Source: Nocardia acididurans (GTDB taxonomy: Bacteria; Actinomycetota; Actinomycetes; Mycobacteriales; Mycobacteriaceae). From it: a stretch of 64,000 nt of DNA. Positions 18,216 through 25,950 of this stretch are shown here, one piece after another. The translations under genes were made by a program, and so were the position numbers. The number at the start of each line of letters is the position of its first letter. Position 1 is the stretch's first letter. Below the pieces are notes generated by a model, which had not been told where the DNA came from, made no database searches, and saw only the letters and a program-made list of their open reading frames with translations. Where the stretch lies: positions 496,001 to 560,000 of the forward strand of contig NZ_JAERRJ010000004.1 in the NCBI RefSeq assembly GCF_016741815.1, given 5' to 3'.

Positions 18216-19853
18216 TCAACCGAGTTTGGTGACGGTCAGCGCGCCGTCGGCGTACTGGCCGCGCAGGCGCTTCTTGTCGTACTTGCCGACCGAGGTCTTG
18301 GGCACCTCGTCGATGACGGTCCAGTACTCGGGCAGCTGCCACTTGGCGAACTTGCCCGCCAGGAAGTCGCGCAACTCCTCGAATTCGGCCTTCGCACCCT
18401 CGGCCAGCACCACCGCGACCAGCGGGCGCTCGTCCCACTTCTCGTCCGGGATACCGATGACGGCGGCCTCGGCGACGGCCGGATGACCGACGACCGCGTT
18501 CTCCAGATCCACCGAGGAGATCCACTCACCGCCGGACTTGATGACGTCCTTGGAGCGATCCACCAGGGTCAGATAGCCGTTCGGGCTGATCTTGCCGACA
18601 TCGCCCGTGCGCAGCCAGCCGTCGTGGAACTTGTCCGGATCCACCTGCGCGCCCGACGGCGAGTAGTAGGAGCCGGTGATCCACGGGCCCTTGACCTCCA
18701 GTTCGCCCAGCGACTCCCCGTCATTGGGCACCACGCTCCCGTCGTCGGCCACCAGCCGCGCCTGCACACCGGCCGGGAAGCGGCCCTGGGTGTAGCGGTA
18801 GGCCCAGCGCTCGTCACCCTCGACGCCGGTCGGCGGGTGCGCCACCGAGCCCAGCGGGGAGGTCTCGGTCATGCCCCACGCGTGCAGCAGCTTGACGCCG
18901 AACTTCTCCTCGAACGCGTGCATCATCGACGGCGGCACGGCCGCGCCGCCCACCACGCAGGTGCGCAGATGCGAAATGTCCTGCGGCGCGGCGGACAGCT
19001 GGGCCAGCACGCCACCCCAGATGGTGGGCACGGCGGCGGCGAAAGTCGGCTGCACCGCGGCCATCATCTCCAGCAGCGGCGCGGGCTGCAGGAAGCGGTC
19101 GGGCATGAGCAGGTTGGTGCCGGACATGAGCGCGGCGTACGGAATACCCCACGCATTGGCGTGGAACAGCGGCACGATGGCCAGCACGGTGTCGTCGGAG
19201 GTGAAGCCCATACCGCTGGGCGAGATCACCTGCGAGGCGTGCAGCCAGTTGGAGCGATGCGAGTAGACGACGCCCTTGGGGTCGCCGGTGGTGCCGGAGG
19301 TGTAGCACATACCCGCCGCCGACCGCTCGTCGATCACCGGGAAATCGAACGCATCGGGCTGCGCGGCAAGCAGTTCGGCGTAGGAGTGCACGGTGACGCC
19401 CTCGGGCGCGGACAACGCGGCGGCATCCCCGTTCGCCACGATCACATGGCGCACCGTCTTCAGATTCGGCAGGTACTGCGCGAACATCGGCAACAACGTG
19501 CCGTCCACGATCACCACTTGATCCTCGGCATGATTGGCCACATACACCAGCTGCTCGGGGAACAGGCGAATGTTCAACGCGTGCAGCACCGCACCCATCG
19601 CGGGCACGGCCACATACGCCACCATGTGCTCGTTGTTGTTCCACATGAACGTGCCGACCCGGTCACCCTCCCCGATGCCGAGCCCGCGCAGCGCATTCGC
19701 CAGGCGTGCCGCGTCCGCGCCGATCTCCCGGAAGGTTTGCGTGCGCAGCCCCTCCCCGGTCCAGGTGGACACGGTGCTGTCGCCCTGGAATGTCGAGGCG
19801 TACTTCAGCAGCGTCGCCAATGACAGCTGCTCGTCCTGCATGGTGCTGAACAT
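18216..19853 (-). CDS. Long-chain fatty acid-CoA ligase (ANL superfamily, AlkK-like)
   Basis: A 545-aa acyl-CoA synthetase. P-loop: CYTSGTTGDPKGVVYSHRS. A5: WGMTETSPLGSVA. A7/A8: LRTGDVGKISPNGYLTLVDR and KDVIKSGGEWISS. Catalytic Lys in VPKTSVGKYDKKRLR. The FHANAWGIPYAA block and the SGGEWISSVDLEN motif are typical of the medium/long-chain AlkK group. The ATG at 19853 has AGGAGC 12 nt upstream; the ATG at 19841 is a possible alternative. It is transcribed away from the monooxygenase gene at 20389. The substrate cannot be determined. Confidence 0.93.
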   Translation of the reverse strand: MFSTMQDEQLSLATLLKYASTFQGDSTVSTWTGEGLRTQTFREIGADAARLANALRGLGIGEGDRVGTFMWNNNEHMVAYVAVPAMGAVLHALNIRLFPEQLVYVANHAEDQVVIVDGTLLPMFAQYLPNLKTVRHVIVANGDAAALSAPEGVTVHSYAELLAAQPDAFDFPVIDERSAAGMCYTSGTTGDPKGVVYSHRSNWLHASQVISPSGMGFTSDDTVLAIVPLFHANAWGIPYAALMSGTNLLMPDRFLQPAPLLEMMAAVQPTFAAAVPTIWGGVLAQLSAAPQDISHLRTCVVGGAAVPPSMMHAFEEKFGVKLLHAWGMTETSPLGSVAHPPTGVEGDERWAYRYTQGRFPAGVQARLVADDGSVVPNDGESLGELEVKGPWITGSYYSPSGAQVDPDKFHDGWLRTGDVGKISPNGYLTLVDRSKDVIKSGGEWISSVDLENAVVGHPAVAEAAVIGIPDEKWDERPLVAVVLAEGAKAEFEELRDFLAGKFAKWQLPEYWTVIDEVPKTSVGKYDKKRLRGQYADGALTVTKLG

Positions 19854-19999
19854 GTCCCAACCGCTCCTTGCATCTACCTACTGGAGAGTGAACCAAGTCA
19901 CTTCCGGGCAGGATAGCCGAAATCGGACAGGGCGGTCCGGGTGCCGGTGCGACCGGGGCGGAAACCCGTTGAACTGGGATGATCCCCTGATTTGAAAGA

Positions 20000-20034
20000 C
20001 CGCGGGTGGCGGACCCCACCCCCGCCACCCGCGG
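20000..20034 (-). terminator. Perfect 13-bp hairpin in the intergenic region
   Basis: Arms CCGCGGGTGGCGG and CCGCCACCCGCGG with a 9-nt loop. It begins one nucleotide after the stop of the weak minus-strand frame 20036-20278. Confidence 0.5.
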
Positions 20035-20035
20035 C

Positions 20036-20278
20036 CTATGGCCGACCTGCCACCGCGTATGCGGCAACCTGCCGGCTCCGAGGTCCTGGTAGTCGTAGGC
20101 ATGCAACGACACCCCCTGCGGCGCCGCAGAATAGCCAATCACTAACCAGGACAAGCAAATTGGAGCAATGTCTTCCGTGAATATAGGGAGTCGGGTACAG
20201 GGCTGTCCAGTCGAGGACTACGTCGCAGGTCAGACGCCACTCACCGTCCCACTGAGTGAACTGTGAGGTGTCTTTCAT
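20036..20278 (-). CDS. Possible small protein of 80 aa (weak)
   Basis: Open frame from an ATG at 20278 (MKDTSQFTQWDGEWRL) to a TAG that abuts a perfect terminator-like hairpin. In its favour are the hairpin and the otherwise empty 535-bp gap. Against it, no clear ribosome-binding site precedes the ATG, third-codon GC is lower than in the neighbours and no domain is recognised. The middle has a hydrophobic stretch (LLVLVSDWLFCGAAGGVVACL, partly). It may be spurious. Confidence 0.25.
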   Translation of the reverse strand: MKDTSQFTQWDGEWRLTCDVVLDWTALYPTPYIHGRHCSNLLVLVSDWLFCGAAGGVVACLRLPGPRSRQVAAYAVAGRP

Positions 20279-20388
20279 GCAGTGTTGATCATCCCCGGGG
20301 AATATCCAGCTCAGCGCATGGCCGAAAATACCGATTCACTGACCGGGGATGTCTTCGTAACCTGCGACGACGGCCCTACTGTCGAGTC

Positions 20389-21867
20389 ATGCGGGATCAT
20401 GCAGGCACGCGGGAGCCGTCCATCCTCATCATCGGCGCGGGGTTTGCCGGGCTCGGTATGGCGCTGGAGTTGAAACGTCATGGGCACGACAACTTCCACA
20501 TCCTGGAGAAGGCCGCGGACCTGGGCGGCGTGTGGCGGGAGAACACCTACCCGGGGGCTGCCTGCGATGTGCCGTCGCCGCTGTACTCGTGGTCGTTCGA
20601 GCCGAAATCCGATTGGCCGCGCCGGTTCTCGGAGCAGCGTGACATCCACGAGTACATGCGCGGAGTCGCCGAGAAGTACGACCTGCCCGCGAAGATCGAG
20701 TTCGGCGTGGAGGTCACCGAGGCCGAATTCGACGAGCAGGCCGGAGTGTGGCGGGTGCGCACCGCGGACGGAAACACCCGCACCGCAGACATTCTCGTGC
20801 CCGCGGTGGGGCAGTTGTCCCGGCCTGCTCTGCCGAACCTGCCCGGCATCGACAGCTTCACGGGCGCGGCGTTCCATTCGGCGCAGTGGGATCATTCGGT
20901 GGATCTCACCGGCAAGCGGGTGGCGTGCATCGGCACGGGAGCCAGTGCCATCCAATACATTCCGGCGATCGTCCCGCGGGTCGCACAGCTGACGCTGTTC
21001 CAGCGGTCGGCGGCATGGGTGCTGCCCAAATTCGACACCGAGTACAGCGCCCTGCATCACGCGCTGTTCAAGCATGTGCCGGTGACGCGGCTGGCGGAAC
21101 GCTTCGCCATCTGGGGCTTCTTCGAGGTACTGGCGTTGGCGCTCACCGACATTCCCGCGATCAAGACGCCGGTGATCGCCCTCGCGGACCGGCATCGCGA
21201 CAGGCAGGTGCCGGATGAGGCGTTGCGCGCCAAGCTGACTCCCGATTACGCGGCGGGCTGTAAGCGCGGCCTGTTCTCCAACGAGTACTTCCCCGCGCTC
21301 GGCCGCGAGCACGTCCGGGTGGAGACCACCGCCATCGAGGCCGTCACGCCGACCGGCATCCGCACCGCCGACGGGGTCGAGCACGAGGTGGATGTGATCA
21401 TCTACGGCACCGGCTTCAAGGGCACCGAATTCCTCGCTCCCATGCGAATTTTCGGCCTGGGCGGCCGCAAACTGGAGGATCAGTGGTCGCCGCGGGGCGC
21501 TCGCGCGTACCTCGGCATGGCGGTGCCGGACTTCCCGAATCTGTTCATGATGTACGGCCCGAATACCAATGTCGGCTCGGGGTCGATCATCTACATGCTG
21601 GAGTCGCAGGCCCGCTACATCCGGCAGGCGGCCGAGTACCTGGCCGGGCAACCGGGCCGATTCGTCTCGGCGCGGCCGGCGGTGGAGCAGGCGTGGGACG
21701 ACTGGCTGCAGCGCCGCCTCCAGGACACCCCATGGAATTTCTGCTCGAGCTGGTACCGCAATGCCTCCGGCCGCATCACCAACAACTGGCCCGGCATGAC
21801 GGCCCTGTTCCGATGGAAGACAAGGCAATTCGACCCGTCCGACTACGACGAGGTCAGCACCCACTAG
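20389..21867 (+). CDS. Flavin-containing monooxygenase, Baeyer-Villiger type
   Basis: FAD- and NADPH-dependent oxygenase that inserts oxygen next to a ketone. The first Rossmann motif is IIGAGFAGLGMALEL near residue 13 and the second is CIGTGASAIQYIPA near residue 180. Between them lies the Baeyer-Villiger fingerprint FTGAAFHSAQW (FxGxxxHxxxW), followed by Asp instead of the common Pro. The 492-aa length fits one-domain BVMOs. The ATG at 20389 fits the usual distance to the first Rossmann motif; the longer frame from 20263 is rejected. It is followed 60 nt downstream by a methyltransferase gene on the same strand. A role in sterol or fatty-ketone breakdown is possible but unproven. Confidence 0.92.
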   Translation: MRDHAGTREPSILIIGAGFAGLGMALELKRHGHDNFHILEKAADLGGVWRENTYPGAACDVPSPLYSWSFEPKSDWPRRFSEQRDIHEYMRGVAEKYDLPAKIEFGVEVTEAEFDEQAGVWRVRTADGNTRTADILVPAVGQLSRPALPNLPGIDSFTGAAFHSAQWDHSVDLTGKRVACIGTGASAIQYIPAIVPRVAQLTLFQRSAAWVLPKFDTEYSALHHALFKHVPVTRLAERFAIWGFFEVLALALTDIPAIKTPVIALADRHRDRQVPDEALRAKLTPDYAAGCKRGLFSNEYFPALGREHVRVETTAIEAVTPTGIRTADGVEHEVDVIIYGTGFKGTEFLAPMRIFGLGGRKLEDQWSPRGARAYLGMAVPDFPNLFMMYGPNTNVGSGSIIYMLESQARYIRQAAEYLAGQPGRFVSARPAVEQAWDDWLQRRLQDTPWNFCSSWYRNASGRITNNWPGMTALFRWKTRQFDPSDYDEVSTH

Positions 21868-21927
21868 ATTGTCTCAGACAGTTGGCGTAGCGTTGGGGCC
21901 AGGTTCCGCACCGATCGGAGGGTCCCA

Positions 21928-22767
21928 ATGACGCTGACCACCGCTGACATCCCCGTCGAAACCCTGCCCGAGCGCTCCCGCCGCTGGGCCCGGGAATGCT
22001 ACGAATGGGCCAAGGTCCCCCTGCTCCCACCCGGCAAACGAGCAGGCCGCATCTACGACATAGTCGGCCCCCAGAACCTCTTCGGCGAGGACTCCCTCTT
22101 CATCAACCTCGGCTACTGGCACGACCGCCCCGCCACCCTCGACGAAGCCAGCCGCGACCTGGCCCGCCTGGTGGCCCGCGAAGCCGAACTCGGCCCCGAC
22201 GACATCCAGGTCGACGTCGGCTGCGGCTACGGCGACCAGGACTTCCTCTGGGCCGAAGAGTTCTCCCCCCTCGAAATCACCGGCATGAACATCGCCCACG
22301 AACAAATCGAGATAGCCAACCGCCGAGCCGCCGACCTGGGCCTGTCCGACCGCGTCCACTTCACCTACGGCTCCGCCGTGGCCCTGCCCCGCGATTCCGA
22401 ATCCTGCACCAAGGTAACCGCATTGGAATCAGCCTTCCACTTCCCCTCCTACCCCGAGTTCTTCGCCGAAGCCCACCGCATCCTCCTCCCCGGCGGCAAA
22501 CTCGTCACCGCCGACATAGTCCCCCGCACCCCCCTCGACATCCCCCGCTACCGAAAAGCCTTGGAAGCAGCCGGTTTCACCAACATCAACATCTATTCCA
22601 TCCGCCGCGACGTCTACCTCCCCCTGGCCCGCCACCTGGGCAAGCGCCTGCGCGCCCCCGACATGCGCCGCGTAAACCCCCTCCTCCGTGCCACTTTCTC
22701 CCGCCCCGCCCTCCTCCTGTGGGGCCCCTGGGCCGACTACATCATCGCCACAGCCACCAAGAAGTAA
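21928..22767 (+). CDS. SAM-dependent methyltransferase (class I, small-molecule type)
   Basis: A 279-aa soluble enzyme. SAM-binding motif I is VDVGCGYGDQ near residue 93, and motif post-I is ITGMNIAHEQIEIANRR. ALESAFHFPSYPEFFAEAHRILLPGG is the usual motif III region (quoted in part: FFAEAHRILLPGG). The layout with an N-terminal helical cap and the INLGYWHDRP start resembles methyltransferases acting on polyketides or sterols. GATCGGAGGG precedes the ATG. A TGTCT-C-AGACA dyad 45 nt upstream could be a TetR-type operator. The Cys/Trp-poor active site gives no hint of the acceptor. Confidence 0.9.
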   Translation: MTLTTADIPVETLPERSRRWARECYEWAKVPLLPPGKRAGRIYDIVGPQNLFGEDSLFINLGYWHDRPATLDEASRDLARLVAREAELGPDDIQVDVGCGYGDQDFLWAEEFSPLEITGMNIAHEQIEIANRRAADLGLSDRVHFTYGSAVALPRDSESCTKVTALESAFHFPSYPEFFAEAHRILLPGGKLVTADIVPRTPLDIPRYRKALEAAGFTNINIYSIRRDVYLPLARHLGKRLRAPDMRRVNPLLRATFSRPALLLWGPWADYIIATATKK

Positions 22768-22857
22768 CCCACCCCGATATGCATGCGACCCCCGACCCAC
22801 CAACCAGGTAGACTCCCCGTCGTCCCGGTGGGTCGCGGACCCCGCCCCCACAGTTCA

Positions 22858-22930
22858 GCCCTCGTAGCTCAGGGGATAGAGCACCGCTCTCCTAAAGCGG
22901 GTGTCGCAGGTTCGAATCCTGCCGAGGGCA
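22858..22930 (+). tRNA. tRNA-Arg (anticodon CCT)
   Basis: A 73-nt cloverleaf. Acceptor arms GCCCTCG / CGAGGGC, D-arm TAGCTCAGGGGATAGAGC, anticodon stem CCGCT / AGCGG with loop CTCCTAA (anticodon CCT), T-arm GCAGG-TTCGAAT-CCTGC, discriminator A. No CCA is encoded. It reads the AGG arginine codon. Confidence 0.97.
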
Positions 22931-22935
22931 CAGCT

Positions 22936-22957
22936 GGGGAGCCTCATTGCGCTCCCT
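22936..22957 (+). terminator. Short hairpin after the tRNA
   Basis: GGGAGC / GCTCCC 6-bp stem with an 8-nt loop, a few bases after the tRNA 3' end. Confidence 0.45.
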
Positions 22958-22968
22958 CGTCGAGCTGA

Positions 22969-23687
22969 TCAGCGGTAGGAAACGGCGGTCAGGTCCGATA
23001 TGACGTCGGGGCCCTTGGGTTCCCAGTTCAGCTGGTCGATTCCGGCCTGACCGGTGACGTTCTGGCTGAGTGCCAAGGCGTCGGCGAAGAGCTCGCCCAG
23101 TTCGACTCGGGCCCGGTCCAGGGGCCAGACCTCGGTTTCACCGGAGACGCCGGCCGCCTGGGCCGCAGCCGTGGCCAGGTCGGCGACCGAGACGGCGGGT
23201 TCACTGATCCCATGCCAGACCGAACGTGCCGGGGCCGCCTCGACAACCTTGGCGAAAAGGTCTGCGAGGTCGTCGATATGGACCATTGGCCACACTGTCG
23301 AGGAGTCAGCGACGAGCACGGGAGCCTCGTTCTTTCGTGCCAGATCGACCAGCAGAGCGGGGATTCCGCCGCCCGCACGTGGACGATGTCGGGGCGGATG
23401 ACGGCCGTTCGGATACCCGTGTCGGCCAGCTCGAGGACTTGGCGTTCGATGGCCGGACGGTACCCGGCGATGGGGATCGGATTGGTGGGCGTGGTTTCGT
23501 CGGCGCCGTCGGTCGCACCGAGCACCCAGACCCACTGGTGTAGACAAACGACTTGCCCGTGCCGCGCAGCGGATCCGTAAGCGCCGCAACCGCGGCGGCG
23601 TCGACGGCCACATCGCCACTCGGCGTGGCCAGATTGATGACGGCGTCGATGTCGGGGGTTACCGCCGCGGTCAGCGACGCCGGCGGC
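22969..23687 (-). pseudogene. NAD-dependent epimerase/dehydratase (SDR) remnant with frameshifts and missing N-terminus
   Basis: The minus strand encodes pieces of one extended SDR protein in three reading frames: AVINLATPSGDVAVDAAAVA and SFVYTSG, then WVLGATDGADETTP to RPDIVH, then GGGIPALLVDLARKNEAPV and PMVHIDDLADLFAKVVE to the C-terminus. Frame changes fall near 23540 and 23375. A stop (TAG) precedes the first piece near 23688, and the N-terminal GxxGxxG nucleotide-binding motif is absent. The YTSG and HIDDLA blocks are typical of NmrA/epimerase-like SDRs. It is clearly non-functional as a single protein, barring sequencing errors. It lies between the tRNA and the exported-protein cassette, where insertion and decay are common. 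Confidence 0.8.
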
Positions 23688-24054
23688 TACCGGCTCACCT
23701 CCGGCACCGACATGCCACCACTGCTGCTCGACGACGAGGAAGGCGCTCGGCACCGCGACCGTTCCCATGGGACCACTGCCCTGGAACCCTGGCCCGCGCG
23801 CCGACCCCACCCCCACCGGCCACCGCGCTCCCGCACGCGAACTACCCGCCGCCAGCCTTGCACCACATCTCGACTACCTCGGCCGCTTCCTCCGCACAGC
23901 AGCCGAAGCCCTCACCACCTCGAGCGAACCGCCCGACAACCACCCGTGATGTCGACACCGCCGAGGAAGTGGGGGCTCAGTCCGCTCGTCGGCGGTGTCA
24001 ACCCGAAAATGATATGACCAACGAGAATGGAATTTAAACAGAGAATACTAGTTG
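23688..24054. other. Non-coding stretch between SDR remnant and cassette, with a long hairpin
   Basis: No convincing gene on either strand. The right end becomes AT-rich, unlike the neighbours. A perfect 11-bp inverted repeat GACACCGCCGA / TCGGCGGTGTC (23954-23964 and 23989-23999, 24-nt loop) lies immediately downstream of the predicted minus-strand start site of promoter module 1 (about 24002). A minus-strand transcript would begin with this stem-loop and meet no intact gene, so either the gene was lost or the transcript is non-coding. Confidence 0.5.
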
Positions 24055-24077
24055 ATTCACAAGTCAGCCTTGTCAAT
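24009..24077 (-). promoter_or_regulatory. Promoter module 1 (minus strand): dyad ATTCACAA-N7-TTGTCAAT with -10 TATCAT
   Basis: The dyad occupies 24055-24077 with one mismatch from the consensus. Reading the minus strand, the arm TTGTGAAT is followed by a 40-nt gap and TATCAT (24014-24009), then TTTCGG as in module 4. The block TGTTT is at gap positions 15-19. The plus-strand side of this dyad has no TANNNT at the matching distance. Confidence 0.6.
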
Positions 24078-24137
24078 ACATCTCCACGCAGTTGACTTTC
24101 GATAATCGACAATTCATCCTCGCAAATTTGTACACCA

Positions 24138-24206
24138 ACCTACCATCACCCATTGTCAATCAATCGCAAAGTTTGATTTCTAATATTGTCCACCACCTCC
24201 TAGCAT
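24138..24206 (+). promoter_or_regulatory. Promoter module 2: TTGTCAAT-N40-TAGCAT before the 26-aa peptide gene
   Basis: Arm TTGTCAAT at 24153-24160, AA at gap positions 9-10, GATTT at 15-19, and -10 TAGCAT at 24201-24206 followed by TT, the same as module 4. The partner arm (24138-24145, ACCTACCA) is weak. The expected start site is near 24213, giving a leader of about 48 nt. Confidence 0.7.
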
Positions 24207-24260
24207 TTCATGCCGTGAGCAGATGCGCTCATGCAAGAAACTGGAAATACAAGGAGAAAA

Positions 24261-24341
24261 ATGGGATCCCTGGCCACCACCCTCGAAGCCGCCGTCGTCG
24301 CTCTGGTGCACAAGCTCTTCACGGGCTCTGCGGGCAAGTAA
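24261..24341 (+). CDS. 26-aa amphipathic peptide, own promoter and terminator
   Basis: An ATG at 24261 preceded by AAGGAG at ideal spacing opens 26 codons and ends at TAA 24341. The product starts MGSLATTLEAAVVALV and ends LFTGSAGK. It is hydrophobic in the middle, with Glu, His and Lys spaced so that one helix face could be polar. There is no cleavable signal. It sits between promoter module 2 and a perfect 11-bp terminator, so it forms a complete one-gene transcription unit. Possible roles include a membrane-active or phenol-soluble-modulin-like peptide, a PorA/PorH-like mini-porin subunit, a type I toxin, or a partner of the exported proteins that share its promoter type. The sequence does not decide among them. 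The GS...helix...GS pattern recalls the C-terminal tails of the proteins at 26890 and 30419. Confidence 0.75.
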   Translation: MGSLATTLEAAVVALVHKLFTGSAGK

Positions 24342-24352
24342 CTCAGTGACCG

Positions 24353-24381
24353 AGGGCAGGCCGTCCCGCCCGGCCTGCCCT
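24353..24381 (+). terminator. Rho-independent terminator after the 26-aa gene
   Basis: Perfect 11-bp stem AGGGCAGGCCG / CGGCCTGCCCT, 7-nt loop, followed by TCTCGCTTT. It starts 11 nt after the TAA. Confidence 0.8.
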
Positions 24382-24406
24382 TCTCGCTTTCAAGGGGCCG
24401 GCCGCT

Positions 24407-24991
24407 GTGCGCGATAATCCGATTTCTGCCACACGGCGCGCGTCGCGCGCGCTGATGAGGCTCATTCTCTCCGGTGCGGCTGCCACCGCTGTCACCGTCA
24501 CCGCGACGCCCGCATACGGCGACATGAATGGCCCGCGGCTCCCCGCATTGTTCGGCCCGAGCACCGCCATCGTGGTGCTCGGGTACGGGCTCTGGGCGGA
24601 CGGCACCATGCGGCCGGAACTCATCGACCGGCTCCGGGCCGGCTATGTGTCGGCGCTGCTCTCCCCGGACGCACCCATGATCGTCACCGGTGGCAATCCG
24701 CAGGCGGGCGTGCCCGAGGCTACCGCCATGGCGGAGTGGTTGATTGCGCACGGCATCGACAGATCCCGCATTCACGCTGAGACACAGGCGAACTCGACGG
24801 TGCAGAACGCGCTCTACTCCGCCGAGGTCATGCAGGACATCAATGCGCGGTCGGTCATCCTCGTCACCTCGGCCGACCATATCGCGCGTGCGACGTGGGA
24901 TTTCCAGGCGGCCGGAATTCCGGTGGTGGCGACCCTGACACCGGAGGAGGCCCCGCTGTCGGCCGAGTCATTCTCCAGCAGGGGCGAATGA
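24407..24991 (+). CDS. YdcF-family (DUF218) protein, exported
   Basis: A 194-aa protein. The N-terminus has a signal peptide (RLILSGAAATAVTVTATPAYG). The DUF218 fold motifs follow: AIVVLGYGL, RLRAGYVSALL, MIVTGGNPQAGVPEATAMAEWL (in part), and STVQNALYSAEVM for the ENT/S region that normally reads TxxNA. The GTG at 24407 with AAGGGG upstream is used. It is just downstream of the 26-aa gene's terminator, so it is read only by leak-through or by its own unseen promoter. Family members in other bacteria act on envelope precursors such as lipid carriers; the substrate here is unknown. Confidence 0.85.
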   Translation: MRDNPISATRRASRALMRLILSGAAATAVTVTATPAYGDMNGPRLPALFGPSTAIVVLGYGLWADGTMRPELIDRLRAGYVSALLSPDAPMIVTGGNPQAGVPEATAMAEWLIAHGIDRSRIHAETQANSTVQNALYSAEVMQDINARSVILVTSADHIARATWDFQAAGIPVVATLTPEEAPLSAESFSSRGE

Positions 24992-25020
24992 CTTCGAGCT
25001 CCGCGACGCGGGGCGACCGT

Positions 25021-25950
25021 TCACATCAGCAGCCGCGCGCGGAGGGCGTCGATGGTTGCCTGATCCAGACGCAGGCCCTCGCGAACATAACCGTCGAAGC
25101 TGCCGTAGAGCCGATCGGCTTCGGCGAAAGCGTCTTCCAGCCAGGTCAATTGGACCGCGTTCGGGTTACCGAGCCGATCATTGCTGGCGAGGAAGTCGGC
25201 ATTCACGGTTTCCCGGGGCACCCCGAGCAGCGTGAGCAGGACAGCGGTGGCCCAGCCGGTTCGGCCCTTCCCGTCGGTGCAGTGGTAAAGCGTTGCGCCG
25301 CCGGTGTTTCCGGCGATCGAGGTGAGCAGCGTGCGGAAGGCGAGATCCGCTCCGCGGGAATTCACCAGGAACGGATAGTTGATCGTCTGGACGACGCCGG
25401 CGGAACCGCTATCGGAGGAGCCGGTGATCAGGCCCTCGATGAGCACCCGCCCCAGCGTGATCGCCGGGAATTCGTGGAACGACAGACCGTCCATGCTGAA
25501 GACATCGGCAACCAGGTAGCGCGCGCCCGCGGGAACCCGGTCGTGCGCCTTGTCGCGTTCCCAGACTGCACGCAGGTCGACATCCAGCGTGATTCCGGCC
25601 GCGGTGAGCTTCGCCAGGTCGAGGTCGGTGAGGGCGTCGATCCGGTTGGATCTGAACACAATTCCCGTGCGGACCGTGCGGCCGTCCGCTGTGCGGTAGC
25701 CCCCGATATCGCGGAAGTTTCGCGCGCCCTCCAATTCGATCGCGGGCGTCGGCGGGGTGAGCTCCGGACCGGAGGTCCCCGCGGAACCGGAGGATCCGAA
25801 AGCGCCCGAGCCCGAGCCGGCGCCCGAGGAACTGCCGGACGAGTCCGCCCAGGCCGGCGCCGCACCGAGCATGACCATTCCGGCGAGCGCCAGAGCGGTG
25901 GCGCCGACTCGAGGGCGTCTGATTCCTGCCATGTGTGAAATCAACTCCAT
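25021..25950 (-). CDS. Secreted tyrosine-protein phosphatase (PtpB/DUF-type, Tyr_phosphatase3)
   Basis: A 309-aa exported phosphatase. Signal peptide ALALAGMVMLGAAPAWA, then a Ser/Gly-rich linker of about 35 residues, then NFRDIGGYRTADGRTVRTG and FRSNRID, which are typical of the PtpB-like group. The P-loop is HCTDGKGRTGW (HCx5R), where most relatives have HCTAGKDRTG. The catalytic Cys and Arg are present; the Asp usual before RTG is replaced by Gly. The ATG at 25950 overlaps the stop of the OrfA-like gene by 10 nt, which suggests translational coupling; an ATG at 25932 is a possible later start. Possible substrates are phosphoproteins or phosphoinositides of a host or the cell surface; this is inference. 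Confidence 0.88.
   Translation of the reverse strand: MELISHMAGIRRPRVGATALALAGMVMLGAAPAWADSSGSSSGAGSGSGAFGSSGSAGTSGPELTPPTPAIELEGARNFRDIGGYRTADGRTVRTGIVFRSNRIDALTDLDLAKLTAAGITLDVDLRAVWERDKAHDRVPAGARYLVADVFSMDGLSFHEFPAITLGRVLIEGLITGSSDSGSAGVVQTINYPFLVNSRGADLAFRTLLTSIAGNTGGATLYHCTDGKGRTGWATAVLLTLLGVPRETVNADFLASNDRLGNPNAVQLTWLEDAFAEADRLYGSFDGYVREGLRLDQATIDALRARLLM

Larger units (their letters stand above)
19854..20388. other. 535-bp intergenic region with a strong hairpin and no firm gene
   Basis: Separates the divergent ligase (start 19853) and monooxygenase (start 20389) genes. A perfect 13-bp inverted repeat (20000-20012 and 20022-20034, CCGCGGGTGGCGG / CCGCCACCCGCGG) looks like a terminator. 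It would fit the end of a minus-strand transcript, but the only candidate there is a weak 80-aa frame ending at 20036. No known RNA family is recognised. Confidence 0.5.

Noticed and set aside
24070..24123. Plus-strand promoter from the dyad of module 1
   Set aside because: The arm TTGTCAAT is perfect, but no TANNNT lies 40 nt further on; the nearby module at 24153 fits the peptide gene much better.
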